Assembly (NCBI RefSeq): GCF_029889905.1
Contig: NZ_JARANZ010000003.1
Location: 248,001-312,000 of the forward strand
Length of the DNA stretch: 64,000 bases
Source of the DNA: Chromohalobacter sp. 11-W
GTDB taxonomy: Bacteria; Pseudomonadota; Gammaproteobacteria; Pseudomonadales; Halomonadaceae
Direction: 5' to 3'
Within the stretch, counting starts at the first letter, position 1; every line of letters begins with the position of its first letter. Of this stretch, positions 1-12,795 are shown piece after piece. The translations under genes were made by a program, and so were the position numbers. The notes under the pieces are model-generated. The model ran no database searches. It was not told where the DNA came from and saw only the letters and a program-made list of their open reading frames with translations.

Positions 1-1131
1 ACAGATCGCCAGACTGCCGAGATAGTCACGCTGCTTGGCGAAGCGCAGCGCCGCCAGCGTATCGGCAGTCTCGCCGGACTGCGATAGCGTCACGAACAAG
101 GTGCCTTCAGGCACTACGACCTCGCGGTAGCGATATTCCGAGGCCACCTCGACCTGAGTGGGCACGCCGGCCAGTTTCTCGATCCAGTAGCGCGCTACCA
201 TGCCCGCATGGTAGCTGGTACCGCAGGCGATGATATGCACCTGGCGCACGCTCTCGAACAGCGACGCGGCCTCCGCCCCGAAACTGTTGACCAGCACCTG
301 ATGATCGCCGAGACGCCCTTCCAGCGTGGCCGCGATCACCTGGGACTGCTCGTGGATTTCCTTGAGCATGAAGTGCCGATAGCCGCCCTTGCTGGTCACG
401 CCGTCGCCATGCTCGAAGACGGTCACCGGACGCTCGACTCGTTCGCCGCTCGCCTCGAAGAGCTCGATCTCACCACCCCGGGCCAAACGCACCACATCGC
501 CTTCCATCATATAGATGAAGCGGTCGGTAACCTGCAACAGCGCCAGCGGGTCGGAGGCAAGGAATGCCTCGCCGATGCCTACGCCAACCACTAGCGGGCT
601 CCCCTTGCGCGCACCGATGATCGCATCGGGTTCGGCACGGTGTACTACCGCCAGGGCGTAGGCGCCTTCCAGCAATGCCACGCTGCGTTGCACGGCCTGG
701 AGCAAGTCCTGGGAAAGGGTGAACTCGCGCGACAACAAGTGTGCGATCACTTCGGTGTCGGTTTCGGAGGTAAAAACATAACCCTGGGATTCAAGCTCGC
801 CTTTAAGCGCCTCATGGTTCTCGATGATGCCGTTATGCACCACCGCCAGGCTATCGCCGGACTGATGCGGATGCGCGTTCTGCTCGCTGGGGCGACCATG
901 GGTGGCCCAACGCGTATGGGCTATACCCAGCGTGCCCTTGAGCGCCGTGTCGGCGAGCTTCTCTTCTAGAGCCGCCACCTTGCCCACCGCACGCTGACGA
1001 TTGAGTCGCGCATCGTCGGAAAGCACGGACATGCCCGCCGAGTCGTAGCCGCGATACTCGAGACGGCGTAAGCCTTCGAGAAGGATTTCCTGCACGTGAC
1101 GCTCGGCGACGGCTCCTACGATTCCACACAT
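1..1131 (-). CDS. glmS: Glutamine-fructose-6-phosphate aminotransferase (isomerizing), 5' part
   Basis: Converts fructose-6-phosphate and glutamine to glucosamine-6-phosphate, the first step toward UDP-GlcNAc for peptidoglycan and lipopolysaccharide; cytosolic. The protein begins MCGIVGAV, so Cys2 becomes the N-terminal nucleophile of the Ntn glutaminase domain after Met removal. The glutaminase motif HTRWATHG and the HNGIIEN loop follow within the first 130 residues. 377 codons are present of roughly 610 usual for the family; the rest of the sugar-isomerase half lies beyond the left window edge. The ATG at 1131 is 16 bases downstream of the GlmR-type regulator stop, as in Pseudomonas. Identity is secure; only the C-terminal part is unseen. 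Confidence 0.97.
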   Translation of the reverse strand, partial: MCGIVGAVAERHVQEILLEGLRRLEYRGYDSAGMSVLSDDARLNRQRAVGKVAALEEKLADTALKGTLGIAHTRWATHGRPSEQNAHPHQSGDSLAVVHNGIIENHEALKGELESQGYVFTSETDTEVIAHLLSREFTLSQDLLQAVQRSVALLEGAYALAVVHRAEPDAIIGARKGSPLVVGVGIGEAFLASDPLALLQVTDRFIYMMEGDVVRLARGGEIELFEASGERVERPVTVFEHGDGVTSKGGYRHFMLKEIHEQSQVIAATLEGRLGDHQVLVNSFGAEAASLFESVRQVHIIACGTSYHAGMVARYWIEKLAGVPTQVEVASEYRYREVVVPEGTLFVTLSQSGETADTLAALRFAKQRDYLGSLAIC

Positions 1132-1147
1132 ATTGAACTCCTCGTCT

Positions 1148-1918
1148 TCATTCGTTGACCGCAGCGCGGATGACGGCGATACCCTGTGCCTCGATCCGTC
1201 GACAGGCATCGGCATCGAGCCCCTCGTCGGTGATCAGGGTATGAATCCTTTCCCACGGCAGTTCCAGATTGGGAATGCGCCGGCCTATCTTGTCGGATTC
1301 GGCGAGCACCACGACTTCGCGCGCGACCTCGGCCATCACCCGCGATAGCCCCAGCAATTCGTTGTAGGTGGTGGTCCCACGCCCCAGATCGATGCCATCG
1401 GCACCGATGAACAATTGATCGAAATCGTAGAAACGCAACACCTGCTCGGCGACCTGTCCCTGGAAGGATTCGGAGTGCGGGTCCCAGGTACCGCCGGTCA
1501 TCAGGATCGCCGGCTCGGGCTCCACTTCGCGCAAGGCGTTGGCCACCGACAGCGCGTTGGTCATCACCACCAGCCCTTCGCGCCCGCCCAATTCGGGAAT
1601 CATCGCCGAGGTGGTGGTACCGCTGTCGATGATGATGCGATTGTGGGCGCGGATACGCGCACTCGCCGCTTGCGCAATCGCTAGCTTTCGGGGCGAAAGC
1701 GGCGCGTTGGCTTCCGCCAGTATCTCACTAGGTAACGGCAAGGCACCGCCGAAGCGTCGCAATAACAGACCGCTCTTCTCCAGCGTGGCGAGATCCTTGC
1801 GTACGGTGACTTCGGAGGTTGCGAAGTGTCGGGCAAGCGTATCGACGCTGGTTTCACCCTGCTCATTCACGTAGGCCAGCATGGCATGGCGGCGCTGGGC
1901 AGTATCGCGTTTGGGCAT
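1148..1918 (-). CDS. glmR: DeoR/GlpR-family transcriptional regulator, GlmR-type
   Basis: About 256 residues with the DeoR layout: an N-terminal winged helix (motif SEVTVRKDLATLEKSG near residues 35-55) that binds DNA, and a C-terminal phosphosugar-sensing domain (IIDSGTTTSAMIPEL, then LFIGADGID). Family members bind phosphorylated sugars and usually repress. It sits directly between glmU and glmS, the position of GlmR in Pseudomonas, so control of amino-sugar synthesis is the likely role (inference from synteny). A GTG at 1933 would add five residues, but the ATG at 1918 is preceded by AAGGAT at good spacing and is preferred. The gmh/glm ribozyme type of control known from Bacillus was not seen. 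Confidence 0.85.
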   Translation of the reverse strand: MPKRDTAQRRHAMLAYVNEQGETSVDTLARHFATSEVTVRKDLATLEKSGLLLRRFGGALPLPSEILAEANAPLSPRKLAIAQAASARIRAHNRIIIDSGTTTSAMIPELGGREGLVVMTNALSVANALREVEPEPAILMTGGTWDPHSESFQGQVAEQVLRFYDFDQLFIGADGIDLGRGTTTYNELLGLSRVMAEVAREVVVLAESDKIGRRIPNLELPWERIHTLITDEGLDADACRRIEAQGIAVIRAAVNE

Positions 1919-2095
1919 ATCATCCTTATTCACGAAAGATATATCTTCCGAAACGAAACAATACGCTTATAAAACGCGATTCGACATCTTCGGTCAAGCG
2001 CAGCCCGGCGACGTGTAGAAAAATCCTCCGCCCGCGATCAACAACGTCATACCAAGGGCGACGCTCCCTGGGATGAGAGCGCCGGAGTTCAATAC
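1919..2095. other. Intergenic spacer glmU-glmR
   Basis: 177 bases between glmU and the DeoR-family gene, without a coding sequence I would support. The part next to glmR (about 1930-1990) is relatively AT-rich and could hold the glmR-glmS promoter; no clear -35/-10 pair or terminator stem with a T-run was identified by eye. Confidence 0.4.
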
Positions 2096-3457
2096 TCAGG
2101 AAGACTTGCGGGGGCGCTTCCAACCCGTACGCGTGGTCTGACGCGGTCGCGCCACCGCCAACGCCCCGGCGTCGACATTCTTGTTGATGGTCGAGCCGGC
2201 CCCGACCGTCGCGCCATCACCCAGCGATACCGGCGCCACCAGGGCGGTATTGGAGCCCACGAAGACATCATCGCCGATCTCGGTGCGGTGTTTATTGGCA
2301 CCGTCGTAGTTGCAGGTGATGGTGCCCGCGCCGATATTGACGCCACGCCCCAGCCGAGCATCGCCGACGTAGCTCAAATGATTGATCTTGCTACCTTCAC
2401 CAACGTCGGCGTTCTTGGTCTCGACGAAGTTGCCGACCTTGCTGTCGCATGCCAGGCGCGTGCCGGGACGCAAGCGCGCGAAGGGCCCGATGCGCGCGCG
2501 TGATGCCACCTCGGCGCCGTCGATGATGCTATGCGCCTCGATGACCGTCTCCGCCGCAATATGGCTGTCGCGGATCAGCGTATAGGGGCCCACGCTGACG
2601 CCATCGCCGAGCGTCACCTCGCCCTCGAACACACAGCCCACGTCGATGAAGACATCATGACCGCAATCGAGGCGGCCACGCACGTCGAAGCGTGTCGGAT
2701 CGGCCAGCGCCACGCCCTCGGTTAGCAGACGTTCGGCTCGGTCGCGCTGATAGGCGCGTTCCAGGGCCGCCATCTGCGAGCGATTGTTGATGCCCTCGAC
2801 TTCCAGCGCCGAGGCGGGGCTGGCGGTGGCGATCTCGATGCCTTCGGCCGCTGCCATGGCGAAGATGTCGGTCAGATAATACTCACCCTGAACGTTCTCG
2901 GCGGAAAGCCGGGGCAACCAACGCTTGAGCTGCGCTGCGGTGGCGGCGACGATGCCCGTATTGCATTCGGTGATAGCGCGCTGGGCCTCGCTGGCTTCCT
3001 TGTGTTCGACGATGCCCGTGACATGACCGTCGGAATCGCGCACGATCCGCCCGTAACCGCTGGGATCGGGCAGTTCCACGGTCAGTAGACCCAGGCGGGT
3101 CTCATCCACCTCGGCAAGCAACGCCGCCAAGGTCTCGGCACGGATCAGCGGGACATCGCCGTAGAGGATCAGCACCTTGGCGTCGCCCATGTTCTCCAGT
3201 GCCTGGGCCACCGCATGGCCGGTTCCCTTCTGTTCGGCCTGCAGGGCGAAATCCACTTCACGTCCACTGAGTTCAGCCTCGACCTGCTCGGCGCCATGAC
3301 CGATCACGACGTGCGTGCGCGTCGCGCCCAGTTGCTCGGCGGTATCCAGCACGTGCGTCACCATCGGCTTACCCGCCAACGGATGCAGGACCTTGGGCTT
3401 GGCCGAACGCATCCGCGTTCCCTGGCCGGCGGCGAGTATCACCACGTCTAACGTCAT
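2096..3457 (-). CDS. glmU: Bifunctional GlcN-1-P acetyltransferase / GlcNAc-1-P uridylyltransferase
   Basis: Makes UDP-N-acetylglucosamine from glucosamine-1-phosphate in two steps, acetylation then uridylyl transfer; cytosolic, feeding peptidoglycan and lipid A. The 453 residues match the family length (E. coli 456). The N-terminal nucleotidyltransferase shows AAGQGTRMRSAKPKVLH near residues 8-24. The C-terminal half is a left-handed beta helix of hexapeptide repeats, with the acetyltransferase segment KINHLSYVGDA and GAGTITCNYDG around residues 355-385. It lies downstream of atpC and upstream of glmR-glmS, the same arrangement as in Pseudomonas. The ATG is preceded by AGGGACGA. No unusual features. 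Confidence 0.97.
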   Translation of the reverse strand: MTLDVVILAAGQGTRMRSAKPKVLHPLAGKPMVTHVLDTAEQLGATRTHVVIGHGAEQVEAELSGREVDFALQAEQKGTGHAVAQALENMGDAKVLILYGDVPLIRAETLAALLAEVDETRLGLLTVELPDPSGYGRIVRDSDGHVTGIVEHKEASEAQRAITECNTGIVAATAAQLKRWLPRLSAENVQGEYYLTDIFAMAAAEGIEIATASPASALEVEGINNRSQMAALERAYQRDRAERLLTEGVALADPTRFDVRGRLDCGHDVFIDVGCVFEGEVTLGDGVSVGPYTLIRDSHIAAETVIEAHSIIDGAEVASRARIGPFARLRPGTRLACDSKVGNFVETKNADVGEGSKINHLSYVGDARLGRGVNIGAGTITCNYDGANKHRTEIGDDVFVGSNTALVAPVSLGDGATVGAGSTINKNVDAGALAVARPRQTTRTGWKRPRKSS

Positions 3458-3594
3458 CGCAGTCGTCCCTATGCATCTCTTGAAGAAGATGGACGTATTC
3501 TACGGCGGGCGGAAGGCGCTACCAAGCGACATGCGTCATGTCTCGGCACGATATGTAAACGTCCGTGACATGCGGTTAGCGGATTGCATCCACG

Positions 3595-3619
3595 AAAAAG
3601 GCGACCCGTGGGTCGCCTT
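3595..3619 (-). terminator. Rho-independent terminator of the atp operon
   Basis: A perfect 9-bp stem (AAGGCGACC / GGTCGCCTT) with a four-base loop lies 27 bases after the atpC stop. Read on the minus strand it is followed by a run of five T (complement of the A run at 3595-3599). It should end the ATP synthase transcript before glmU. Confidence 0.85.
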
Positions 3620-3645
3620 CATGACAGTGGCATCGCGTGCGGCGC

Positions 3646-4071
3646 CTAGCGGCGGCTGCCCTTCTCACGCAGTTGCTGGATGGTACGCAACTGTGCCACG
3701 GCTTCCGCCAGTTCGGCGGCCGCACGGGTGTAGTCGAGATCGGACTGCTTGTCGCCCATGGACCGCAAGGCCTCCTGACGCGCCTCTTCGGCGGCAGCCT
3801 CATTGAGATCGTGCGCCCGCGTGGCCGTATCGGCCAGCACCGAGACCACCTCCGGTTGGACCTCCAGGAAACCGCCGGTGACGAAGTACACTTCTTCCTC
3901 GCCATCTTCACGCGTCACACGGACCGGTCCCGGCTTGAGCTCGGTGAGCAGCGGTGCGTGACCACGCAGAATACCCAGATCGCCCGACACGCCGGCCGCC
4001 ACTAGCTGCTCGGCGCTGCCGGAGAAGATGGCCTTCTCGGCGCTGACGATGTCGCATTGGAAGCTAGCCAT
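3646..4071 (-). CDS. atpC: ATP synthase epsilon subunit (F1)
   Basis: Central-stalk subunit that couples the c-ring to gamma and can inhibit ATP hydrolysis through its C-terminal helices. 141 residues, usual for the family, starting MASFQCDIVSAEKAIFSG; a beta-sandwich with the conserved GDLGILRGHAPLL segment is followed by helices rich in Ala, Glu and Gln. An upstream in-frame ATG at 4131 would add 20 residues, but ATG 4071 has GAGGAGA seven bases upstream and matches family N-termini. Last gene of the operon, followed by a strong terminator. Confidence 0.96.
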   Translation of the reverse strand: MASFQCDIVSAEKAIFSGSAEQLVAAGVSGDLGILRGHAPLLTELKPGPVRVTREDGEEEVYFVTGGFLEVQPEVVSVLADTATRAHDLNEAAAEEARQEALRSMGDKQSDLDYTRAAAELAEAVAQLRTIQQLREKGSRR

Positions 4072-4149
4072 CGCTATCTCCTCGTTCATGGAAGCGTCGG
4101 GCACGGCGCGCAACGGCGCCGTGCCTACCACTCCCGAATGGGCATGGCC

Positions 4150-5565
<1,416 letters not shown>

Positions 5566-5613
5566 CTAGGCCCCGAGGCTGCCCGCGTGAGTGCCTCGGT
5601 GGGACCTGCGTCG

Positions 5614-6492
5614 TCATACGGCGGCGGCGCCGCCGACGATCTCCGAAATCTCCTGGGTGATCGCGGCCTGACGGGCCTTGTTATAGACCAGCTCCAGGTC
5701 ATCGATCAGATTGCCGGCATTGTCGGTCGCGCTCTTCATCGCGATCATCCGTGCCGCCTGTTCGCAGGCCGCATTCTCGACCACTGCCTGGTACACCTGG
5801 GATTCCACATAGCGCACTAACAGATGATCGAGCAGGGTCTTGGCGTCCGGCTCATACAGGTAGTCCCAGCTGCCGCTGGCACGTGTCTCTTCTTCATCGT
5901 CATCATCCGCCTCGGCTTCCAAGGGGAGCAACTGACGCACGATCGGCTTCTGGGTCATGGTGTTGACGAACTCGTTATGCACCACGTAAAGCCGATCCAG
6001 TTGTCCCTCATCGAAGGCCTTCAGCATGACACTGACGCTCCCGATCAGGTCTTCGACGGCCGGGGCTTCGCCCAGACCGCTCTTGCCCGCCACCAAATTG
6101 CCGCCGTGGTTGCGAAAGAACACATTGGCCTTGGAGCCGATGGCCGCGTAATCGACCTCGACGCCCTGTTCATGCCAATACTTGGCTTCGCGCGTCACGG
6201 CCTTGAACACGTTGACGTTCAGGCCGCCGGCCAGGCCACGGTCACTGGAGACCACGATATACCCCACGCGCTTTATTTCGCGCTCGATCATGTACTCATG
6301 ACGATACTCGGGGTTGGCCTTGGCAATGTGGCTCACCACGCGACGGATCAGCTTCGCGTACGGCTGACTGGCCGTCATGCGTTCCTGGGCCTTGCGCATC
6401 TTCGACGCAGCGACCATTTCCATGGCACTGGTGATCTTCTGCGTGTTCTTGATGCTCCCGATCTGGGTGCGAATCTCTTTTGCAGCTGCCAT
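5614..6492 (-). CDS. atpG: ATP synthase gamma subunit (F1 rotor)
   Basis: Rotating central shaft that transmits proton-driven rotation to the catalytic beta subunits. 292 residues, with the conserved N-terminal coiled-coil start ([20 protein letters not shown]) and the C-terminal helix ending in [17 protein letters not shown], the two strands of the shaft. The mid-domain loop carries an acidic run (EADDDDEEE, about residues 196-204), also acidic in E. coli but somewhat longer here, in keeping with a salt-adapted proteome (inference). Located between atpA and atpD. Confidence 0.98.
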   Translation of the reverse strand: MAAAKEIRTQIGSIKNTQKITSAMEMVAASKMRKAQERMTASQPYAKLIRRVVSHIAKANPEYRHEYMIEREIKRVGYIVVSSDRGLAGGLNVNVFKAVTREAKYWHEQGVEVDYAAIGSKANVFFRNHGGNLVAGKSGLGEAPAVEDLIGSVSVMLKAFDEGQLDRLYVVHNEFVNTMTQKPIVRQLLPLEAEADDDDEEETRASGSWDYLYEPDAKTLLDHLLVRYVESQVYQAVVENAACEQAARMIAMKSATDNAGNLIDDLELVYNKARQAAITQEISEIVGGAAAV

Positions 6493-6559
6493 CTCGATCT
6501 CACCCTCTTGCGAGCCGCTCAGCTAGGATTGCCGGCCCGGTGTGTCACCGGGCCTTGCA

Positions 6560-8104
6560 TCACCAGGTCTGAGTGGACTTGAACGTCTCGAGGCCGGACT
6601 TGAGGCCCTGCTTGATATCGTCATCGTAATTGCCGGTCTGATTGATCTTGTCGATCAGCTCGGCATGCTCGGATTTCATGTACGCCTGCAGCGCTTTCTC
6701 GAAATCCAGCACCTTGTTGACTTCGATATCTTCCAGGAAACCTTCGTTGGCGGCGTACAGTGTCACCGCCATTTCGGCCACCGACATCGGCGAATACTGA
6801 TTCTGCTTCATCAGCTCGGTGACGCGCTGCCCATGCTCAAGCTGCTTGCGGGTCGCTTCGTCGAGATCCGAGGCGAACTGTGAGAAAGCAGCCAGTTCAC
6901 GATACTGCGCCAAGGCCAGACGCACGGTCCCGCCAAGTTTCTTGATGATCTTGGTCTGTGCCGAGCCACCCACACGCGATACCGACAGACCCGCATTGAT
7001 CGCCGGACGTACCCCGGAGTTGAAGAGGTTAGTCTCGAGGAAGATCTGACCGTCGGTGATCGAGATCACGTTGGTCGGCACGAACGCCGAGACGTCACCG
7101 CCTTGGGTCTCGATGATCGGCAGCGCGGTCAGCGAGCCGGTCTTGCCCTTGACCTCACCGTTGGTGAGCTTCTCGACATGATCGGCGTTGATACGCGCGG
7201 CACGCTCGAGCAGACGCGAGTGGAGGTAGAAGACGTCGCCCGGATAGGCTTCGCGGCCCGGCGGACGGCGCAGCAGCAGCGAGACCTGGCGATAGGCCAC
7301 AGCCTGCTTGGAGAGATCGTCATAGACGATGAGGGCGTCTTCGCCACGGTCGCGGAAATACTCGCCCATGGTGCAGCCGGAGTAGGCCGCCAGGAACTGC
7401 ATCGGTGCCGGGTCGGCGGCGCCAGCGGCGACGATGATGGTGTGCTCCATGGCCCCATGCTCTTCGAGCTTGCGCACCATGTTGGCAATGGTCGACTGCT
7501 TCTGACCGATGGCGACGTAGACGCAGGTGACGCCTTTGTCTTTCTGGTTGATGATGGTGTCGATGGCGATTGCCGACTTACCAATCTGACGGTCACCGAT
7601 GATCAGCTCACGCTGGCCGCGGCCGATCGGCACCATGGCGTCGATGGACTTGAGACCGGTCTGGATCGGCTCATCGACGGACTGACGGGTGATGACGCCC
7701 GGCGCGACCTTTTCCACCGCGTCGGTCATCCTGGTATCGAGCTCACCCTTGCCATCGATGGGATTACCCAGCGCATCGACGACACGGCCGATCAGTTCCG
7801 GGCCTACCGGCACCTCGAGGATGCGACCGGTACACTGCGCGGTCATGCCCTCTTCGAGCTGAAGATAGTCGCCGAGCACTACGGCGCCTACGCTGTCACG
7901 CTCGAGGTTGAGCACCATGCCGAAGATGCTGCCGGGGAATTCGATCATTTCGCCGAACATCGCATCGGCGAGACCATGGATCTTCACGATACCGTCGGAA
8001 ACGCTGACCACGGTACCTTCGTTGCGGGCTTCGGATGCGACATCCAGCTTTTCGATACGCTGTTTGATGATGTCGCTGATCTCGGAAGGATTCAGTTGCT
8101 GCAT
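6560..8104 (-). CDS. atpA: ATP synthase alpha subunit (F1)
   Basis: Non-catalytic nucleotide-binding subunit of the F1 head. 514 residues (E. coli 513). The P-loop reads GDRQIGKS near residues 170-177, where most family members have GDRQTGKT; Lys and the hydroxyl residue are kept. The arginine-finger region ([10 protein letters not shown], near 374) is intact. Start [20 protein letters not shown] is the usual N-terminus. It follows atpH by 16 bases. Confidence 0.98.
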   Translation of the reverse strand: MQQLNPSEISDIIKQRIEKLDVASEARNEGTVVSVSDGIVKIHGLADAMFGEMIEFPGSIFGMVLNLERDSVGAVVLGDYLQLEEGMTAQCTGRILEVPVGPELIGRVVDALGNPIDGKGELDTRMTDAVEKVAPGVITRQSVDEPIQTGLKSIDAMVPIGRGQRELIIGDRQIGKSAIAIDTIINQKDKGVTCVYVAIGQKQSTIANMVRKLEEHGAMEHTIIVAAGAADPAPMQFLAAYSGCTMGEYFRDRGEDALIVYDDLSKQAVAYRQVSLLLRRPPGREAYPGDVFYLHSRLLERAARINADHVEKLTNGEVKGKTGSLTALPIIETQGGDVSAFVPTNVISITDGQIFLETNLFNSGVRPAINAGLSVSRVGGSAQTKIIKKLGGTVRLALAQYRELAAFSQFASDLDEATRKQLEHGQRVTELMKQNQYSPMSVAEMAVTLYAANEGFLEDIEVNKVLDFEKALQAYMKSEHAELIDKINQTGNYDDDIKQGLKSGLETFKSTQTW

Positions 8105-8120
8105 GCCATGTCCCTCGAAC

Positions 8121-8657
8121 TCAAGCGGAAAGTGCGTCGCGTAGACGGTTCAATCGACCGCGTACCGAACCGTCGATGACGGTGTCGCCGGCACGCAGGA
8201 TCACGCCGCCCATCAGCGCACGGTCCACCTGAGTGGTAATGGAGATTTCGCGGTTGAGACGCTTCTTCAGCGCAGTCGCGAGCTTGTCCTGCTGTGCGGC
8301 ATCCAGATCGAAGGCGGAGACGATGGTCACATCCACCCGCTTCTCTTCTCGAGCGCGCAACGCCTCGAACTGCTCGGCGATCGCCGGGAGGGCGGCGAAC
8401 CGCCCTCGCGAGCCAACGGTACGGAGAAAGTTGCGAAGCGACTCATCGAGTTCTCCGCAAACGTCGAGCAACAACTCGGTCTTCTGTCCTCGGGACAGTT
8501 TCGGGTTGCCCACCACCTTGGCGTTGAAATCGGTGTCAGCCACTGCTTGCGCCGCCGACGCCAGGTGTCCGGACCAGGCTTCAAGCGCCTTTTGATCGCG
8601 CGCATATTCGAACGCCGCCTTGGCGTACGGACGAGCTACGGTAGACGTTTCAGCCAT
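8121..8657 (-). CDS. atpH: ATP synthase delta subunit (F1, stator)
   Basis: Links the top of the F1 head to the b-subunit stator. 178 residues, usual length. It has the helical N-terminal domain starting [15 protein letters not shown] and the conserved C-terminal segment ending with [21 protein letters not shown], which is diagnostic for the OSCP/delta family. 11 bases separate it from atpF, so translation is probably coupled. Confidence 0.97.
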   Translation of the reverse strand: MAETSTVARPYAKAAFEYARDQKALEAWSGHLASAAQAVADTDFNAKVVGNPKLSRGQKTELLLDVCGELDESLRNFLRTVGSRGRFAALPAIAEQFEALRAREEKRVDVTIVSAFDLDAAQQDKLATALKKRLNREISITTQVDRALMGGVILRAGDTVIDGSVRGRLNRLRDALSA

Positions 8658-8668
8658 GCCTCACCTCC

Positions 8669-9139
8669 TCAGAGCTCGGCCGCGAGCTTGTCGACCAGCT
8701 CACGATGCTTGGCTTCATCAATGGAGGAGTCGAGGATGCGCTCGGCCCCCTGAATGGCGAGTGTCGCCACCTGGGTCCGCAACTCTTCCTTGGCACGCTG
8801 CGTCTCCTGCTCGATCTCGCCGCGAGCGCTTTCGATCATGCGCTCCCCTTCGAGACGAGCGTTGTCACGCGCTTCCTCGACCATCTGGTTGGCCCGCTTA
8901 TGGGCTTGCTCGATGATCTCGGCCGCCTGCTCCTTGCTTTCCTTGAGTTGCTCGGCTGCTTGCTCCTGAGCCAGCTCAAGGTCGCGAGTCGCACGGCTGG
9001 CCGCATCCAGGCCATCGGCGATCTTCTTTTGCCGCTCCTGCAGCGCCTGCATGACCGGCGGCCATACAAACTTCATGCAGAACCAGACGAAAACCGCGAA
9101 GGCTATGGCCTGACCGATCAGGGTTAGGTTCAGATTCAC
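8669..9139 (-). CDS. atpF: ATP synthase b subunit (Fo, stator)
   Basis: Membrane-anchored peripheral stalk. 156 residues, as in E. coli. One N-terminal membrane span (about residues 5-27, ending [11 protein letters not shown]) is followed by a long charged helix rich in Ala, Glu, Gln and Arg that forms the dimeric coiled coil and ends with the delta-binding tail. It lies between atpE and atpH in the standard order. Confidence 0.97.
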   Translation of the reverse strand: MNLNLTLIGQAIAFAVFVWFCMKFVWPPVMQALQERQKKIADGLDAASRATRDLELAQEQAAEQLKESKEQAAEIIEQAHKRANQMVEEARDNARLEGERMIESARGEIEQETQRAKEELRTQVATLAIQGAERILDSSIDEAKHRELVDKLAAEL

Positions 9140-9205
9140 GCCAGCACCTCTCGCATCACAAGTTTGGGGTTAATGTCACCGTGGCCCATGGGCCGAACGG
9201 CAAAG

Positions 9206-9472
<267 letters not shown>

Positions 9473-9506
9473 TCAAGATTTAAGGGGTTGGGGTTGAGAA
9501 AACCGG

Positions 9507-10785
<1,279 letters not shown>

Positions 10786-11013
10786 GGCGTCGGTCTTGCC
10801 GTCCTCTTGTTGCTGGTGTCGTCACCCGGACAAATCTTGGCGGATTATAGGGGAGGGCCTAGTGGCCTTCAACAGAACATGGGCCGATTTAGCGCGATCT
10901 GGCAGCTCGTTACCACTAAAGGGGCACGAAAAGACGATAAATAACGTTAACGCGCTAAACGTTGACTGCGGCATTTTGTCACACTAACCGTTTATCTCGC
11001 GGCTGCATTCCCG
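10786..11013 (-). promoter_or_regulatory. Probable atp operon promoter region
   Basis: 228 non-coding bases between the parB stop and atpI. The parB-proximal end (10920-10990) is AT-rich for this window and holds a GTTAAC-containing stretch (near 10945-10965) and TTTATC; it is the only room for an atp promoter. I could not assign an unambiguous -35/-10 pair. Confidence 0.5.
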
Positions 11014-11937
11014 TCATTGAATATGCCCCAGGATCCCATCCAGTTCGTCGAGACTGGTGTAGCGAATGGTGACGCGCCCCTTGCCGGAGGCCCCATGCTG
11101 GATCTTGACCGGCGCGCCCAGCAGTTCGGCGAGCCGCGTTTCGAGCCGCGCCACGTCGGTATTGCCCGACGCGCTCGGCGGGGACTTGGCGGTCTCCTTG
11201 CCGCTGGCGTTCTGCTTGGCCAGCGCCTCGGTCTGGCGCACGGTGAGATCGCGTTCGACGACTTCACGCGCAATGCTGCGCTGGCGCGCGGCGGGCAGGG
11301 TCAAAAGAGCACGCGCATGCCCCATGTCCAGGTCGCCGCGTTCGAGCAATGTCTGCACTTCCTCGTCGAGGCTCAACAGGCGCAGCAGGTTCGCCACTTG
11401 CGCGCGCGATTTGCCCACCGCATCGGCCACCTGCTGTTGCGTGAGTTCGAAGTCGTCGAGCAGACGCTTCAGCGCTGAGGCTTCTTCCACCGGGTTGAGG
11501 TTTTCGCGCTGGATGTTCTCGATCAACGCCAAGGCGAGGGCGGCCTCGTCGCTGACCTCGCGCACCACGGCGGGGATGACGTCGAGCTCCGCCAATTGAG
11601 CCGCCCGCCAGCGTCGTTCGCCGGCGATGATCTCATAGCGAGACTCGCCCATCGGTCGAACCACGATGGGCTGCATGACGCCCTGGGCACGAATCGAATC
11701 GGCCAGTTCCTCGAGCGACTCGGGCTGGATATCGCGCCGTGGCTGATACTTGCCTCGGCTCAGTTGTCCCAGCGGCAAGCGCATCAAGCGCTCCTGCTCT
11801 TCGCTGGCAGCCGGGGCCTGAGCGGGTTCCAGCAAGACATCGCCGTCGATGGCATCATCGCCGAGTGTATCGCGTTGACGCGCGCCTGCACCGATCAAGG
11901 CATCCAGGCCGCGTCCCAGTGCGCGTTTGCGCGTCAT
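11014..11937 (-). CDS. parB: Chromosome partitioning protein ParB (CTPase, parS-binding)
   Basis: Binds parS, spreads as a CTP-dependent clamp and loads ParA and condensin near the origin. 307 residues. The N-terminal CTPase domain has the motif GERRWRAAQ near residues 105-113, the central helix-turn-helix reads TQQQVADAVGKSRAQVANLL near 170-189, and a C-terminal dimerization domain follows an acidic/Ser-rich linker. It is 40 bases downstream of parA. Its probable targets are the six parS sites at 39.6-43.8 kb, about 27-32 kb away across the origin region. Confidence 0.97.
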   Translation of the reverse strand: MTRKRALGRGLDALIGAGARQRDTLGDDAIDGDVLLEPAQAPAASEEQERLMRLPLGQLSRGKYQPRRDIQPESLEELADSIRAQGVMQPIVVRPMGESRYEIIAGERRWRAAQLAELDVIPAVVREVSDEAALALALIENIQRENLNPVEEASALKRLLDDFELTQQQVADAVGKSRAQVANLLRLLSLDEEVQTLLERGDLDMGHARALLTLPAARQRSIAREVVERDLTVRQTEALAKQNASGKETAKSPPSASGNTDVARLETRLAELLGAPVKIQHGASGKGRVTIRYTSLDELDGILGHIQ

Positions 11938-11977
11938 AAGTATTCCCTCGATTCGTCTCCCACTCGCCTGGGACGCA

Positions 11978-12745
11978 TCATAGCGCCAGGCGGCGGATCA
12001 GTTCCTTGGCCAACACCCGATGGGCCTGGCTCCCACGCGACAGGCGCGCATACTTGGTCACCGGTACGCCGTGACTGGGTGCCTCGGCGACGCGCACGTT
12101 GCGCGGAATGGTCGTCTTGAGCAGGGTGTCACCGAAATATTGGCTCAACTGTTTGCTGACATCGCGCGTCAGGCTGTTACGCGCGTCGTACATGGTGCGC
12201 ACGATGCCGAAAATGCTCAGATCGGGATTCACGTTGGCCTGGATCTGCTCGACGGTATCCAGAAGCGCGGAGAGCCCTTCCAGCGCATAGAATTCGCATT
12301 GCAGGGGAATCAACACCCCGTCCGCAGCGGTCAAGGCGTTGACGGTCAGCATGTTGAGCGAAGGCGGACAGTCGATGATCACCACGTCGTAACTTGCAGC
12401 CACGCTTCCCAAGGCATCGCCCAGGCAGCGTTCGCGTCCGTCACGATCGAGAAGGTCGACTTCGGCGGCGGTCAGGTCGCCATTACCGGGTAGCAGGGCA
12501 TAGCCGGCGTCGGGGCAATCGAGAATCACCTCGCTGGCACGACGCCCATCGAGCAGCACCTCGAGCACGCTACCCTCGAGTTCGTGCTTGTCGACGCCAC
12601 TGCCCATGGTGGCATGTCCCTGGGGATCGAGGTCGACCAATAGGACCCGCCTGTCCAGCGCGGCGAGACAGGCCGCGAGATTGACCGCGGTGGTGGTCTT
12701 GCCAACGCCACCCTTCTGGTTGGTCAAGGCGATTATCTTGGTCAC
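11978..12745 (-). CDS. parA: Chromosome partitioning ATPase ParA (Soj)
   Basis: Deviant-Walker ATPase that forms a nucleoid gradient and moves ParB-parS complexes. 255 residues. The N-terminus MTKIIALTNQKGGVGKTTTA contains the signature Lys-x5-Lys P-loop at residues 10-17; the Walker A' segment VVIIDCPPSL lies near 122. No N-terminal helix-turn-helix, which separates it from plasmid type Ia ParA. It lies in a chain rsmG-parA-parB with short gaps, probably transcribed from mnmG. Confidence 0.97.
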   Translation of the reverse strand: MTKIIALTNQKGGVGKTTTAVNLAACLAALDRRVLLVDLDPQGHATMGSGVDKHELEGSVLEVLLDGRRASEVILDCPDAGYALLPGNGDLTAAEVDLLDRDGRERCLGDALGSVAASYDVVIIDCPPSLNMLTVNALTAADGVLIPLQCEFYALEGLSALLDTVEQIQANVNPDLSIFGIVRTMYDARNSLTRDVSKQLSQYFGDTLLKTTIPRNVRVAEAPSHGVPVTKYARLSRGSQAHRVLAKELIRRLAL

Positions 12746-12795
12746 GATCGACTCCCATTATCGACAACGCCCGAAAACGGCAGCGCTGGTGGCAT

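Noticed and set aside
5824-6582. Plus-strand frame antisense to atpG
   Set aside because: Antisense shadow; His/Leu-rich without domains.
7103-8179. 358-codon open frame antisense to atpA
   Set aside because: A shadow of the highly conserved atpA; no RBS and amino-acid composition typical of an antisense high-GC frame.
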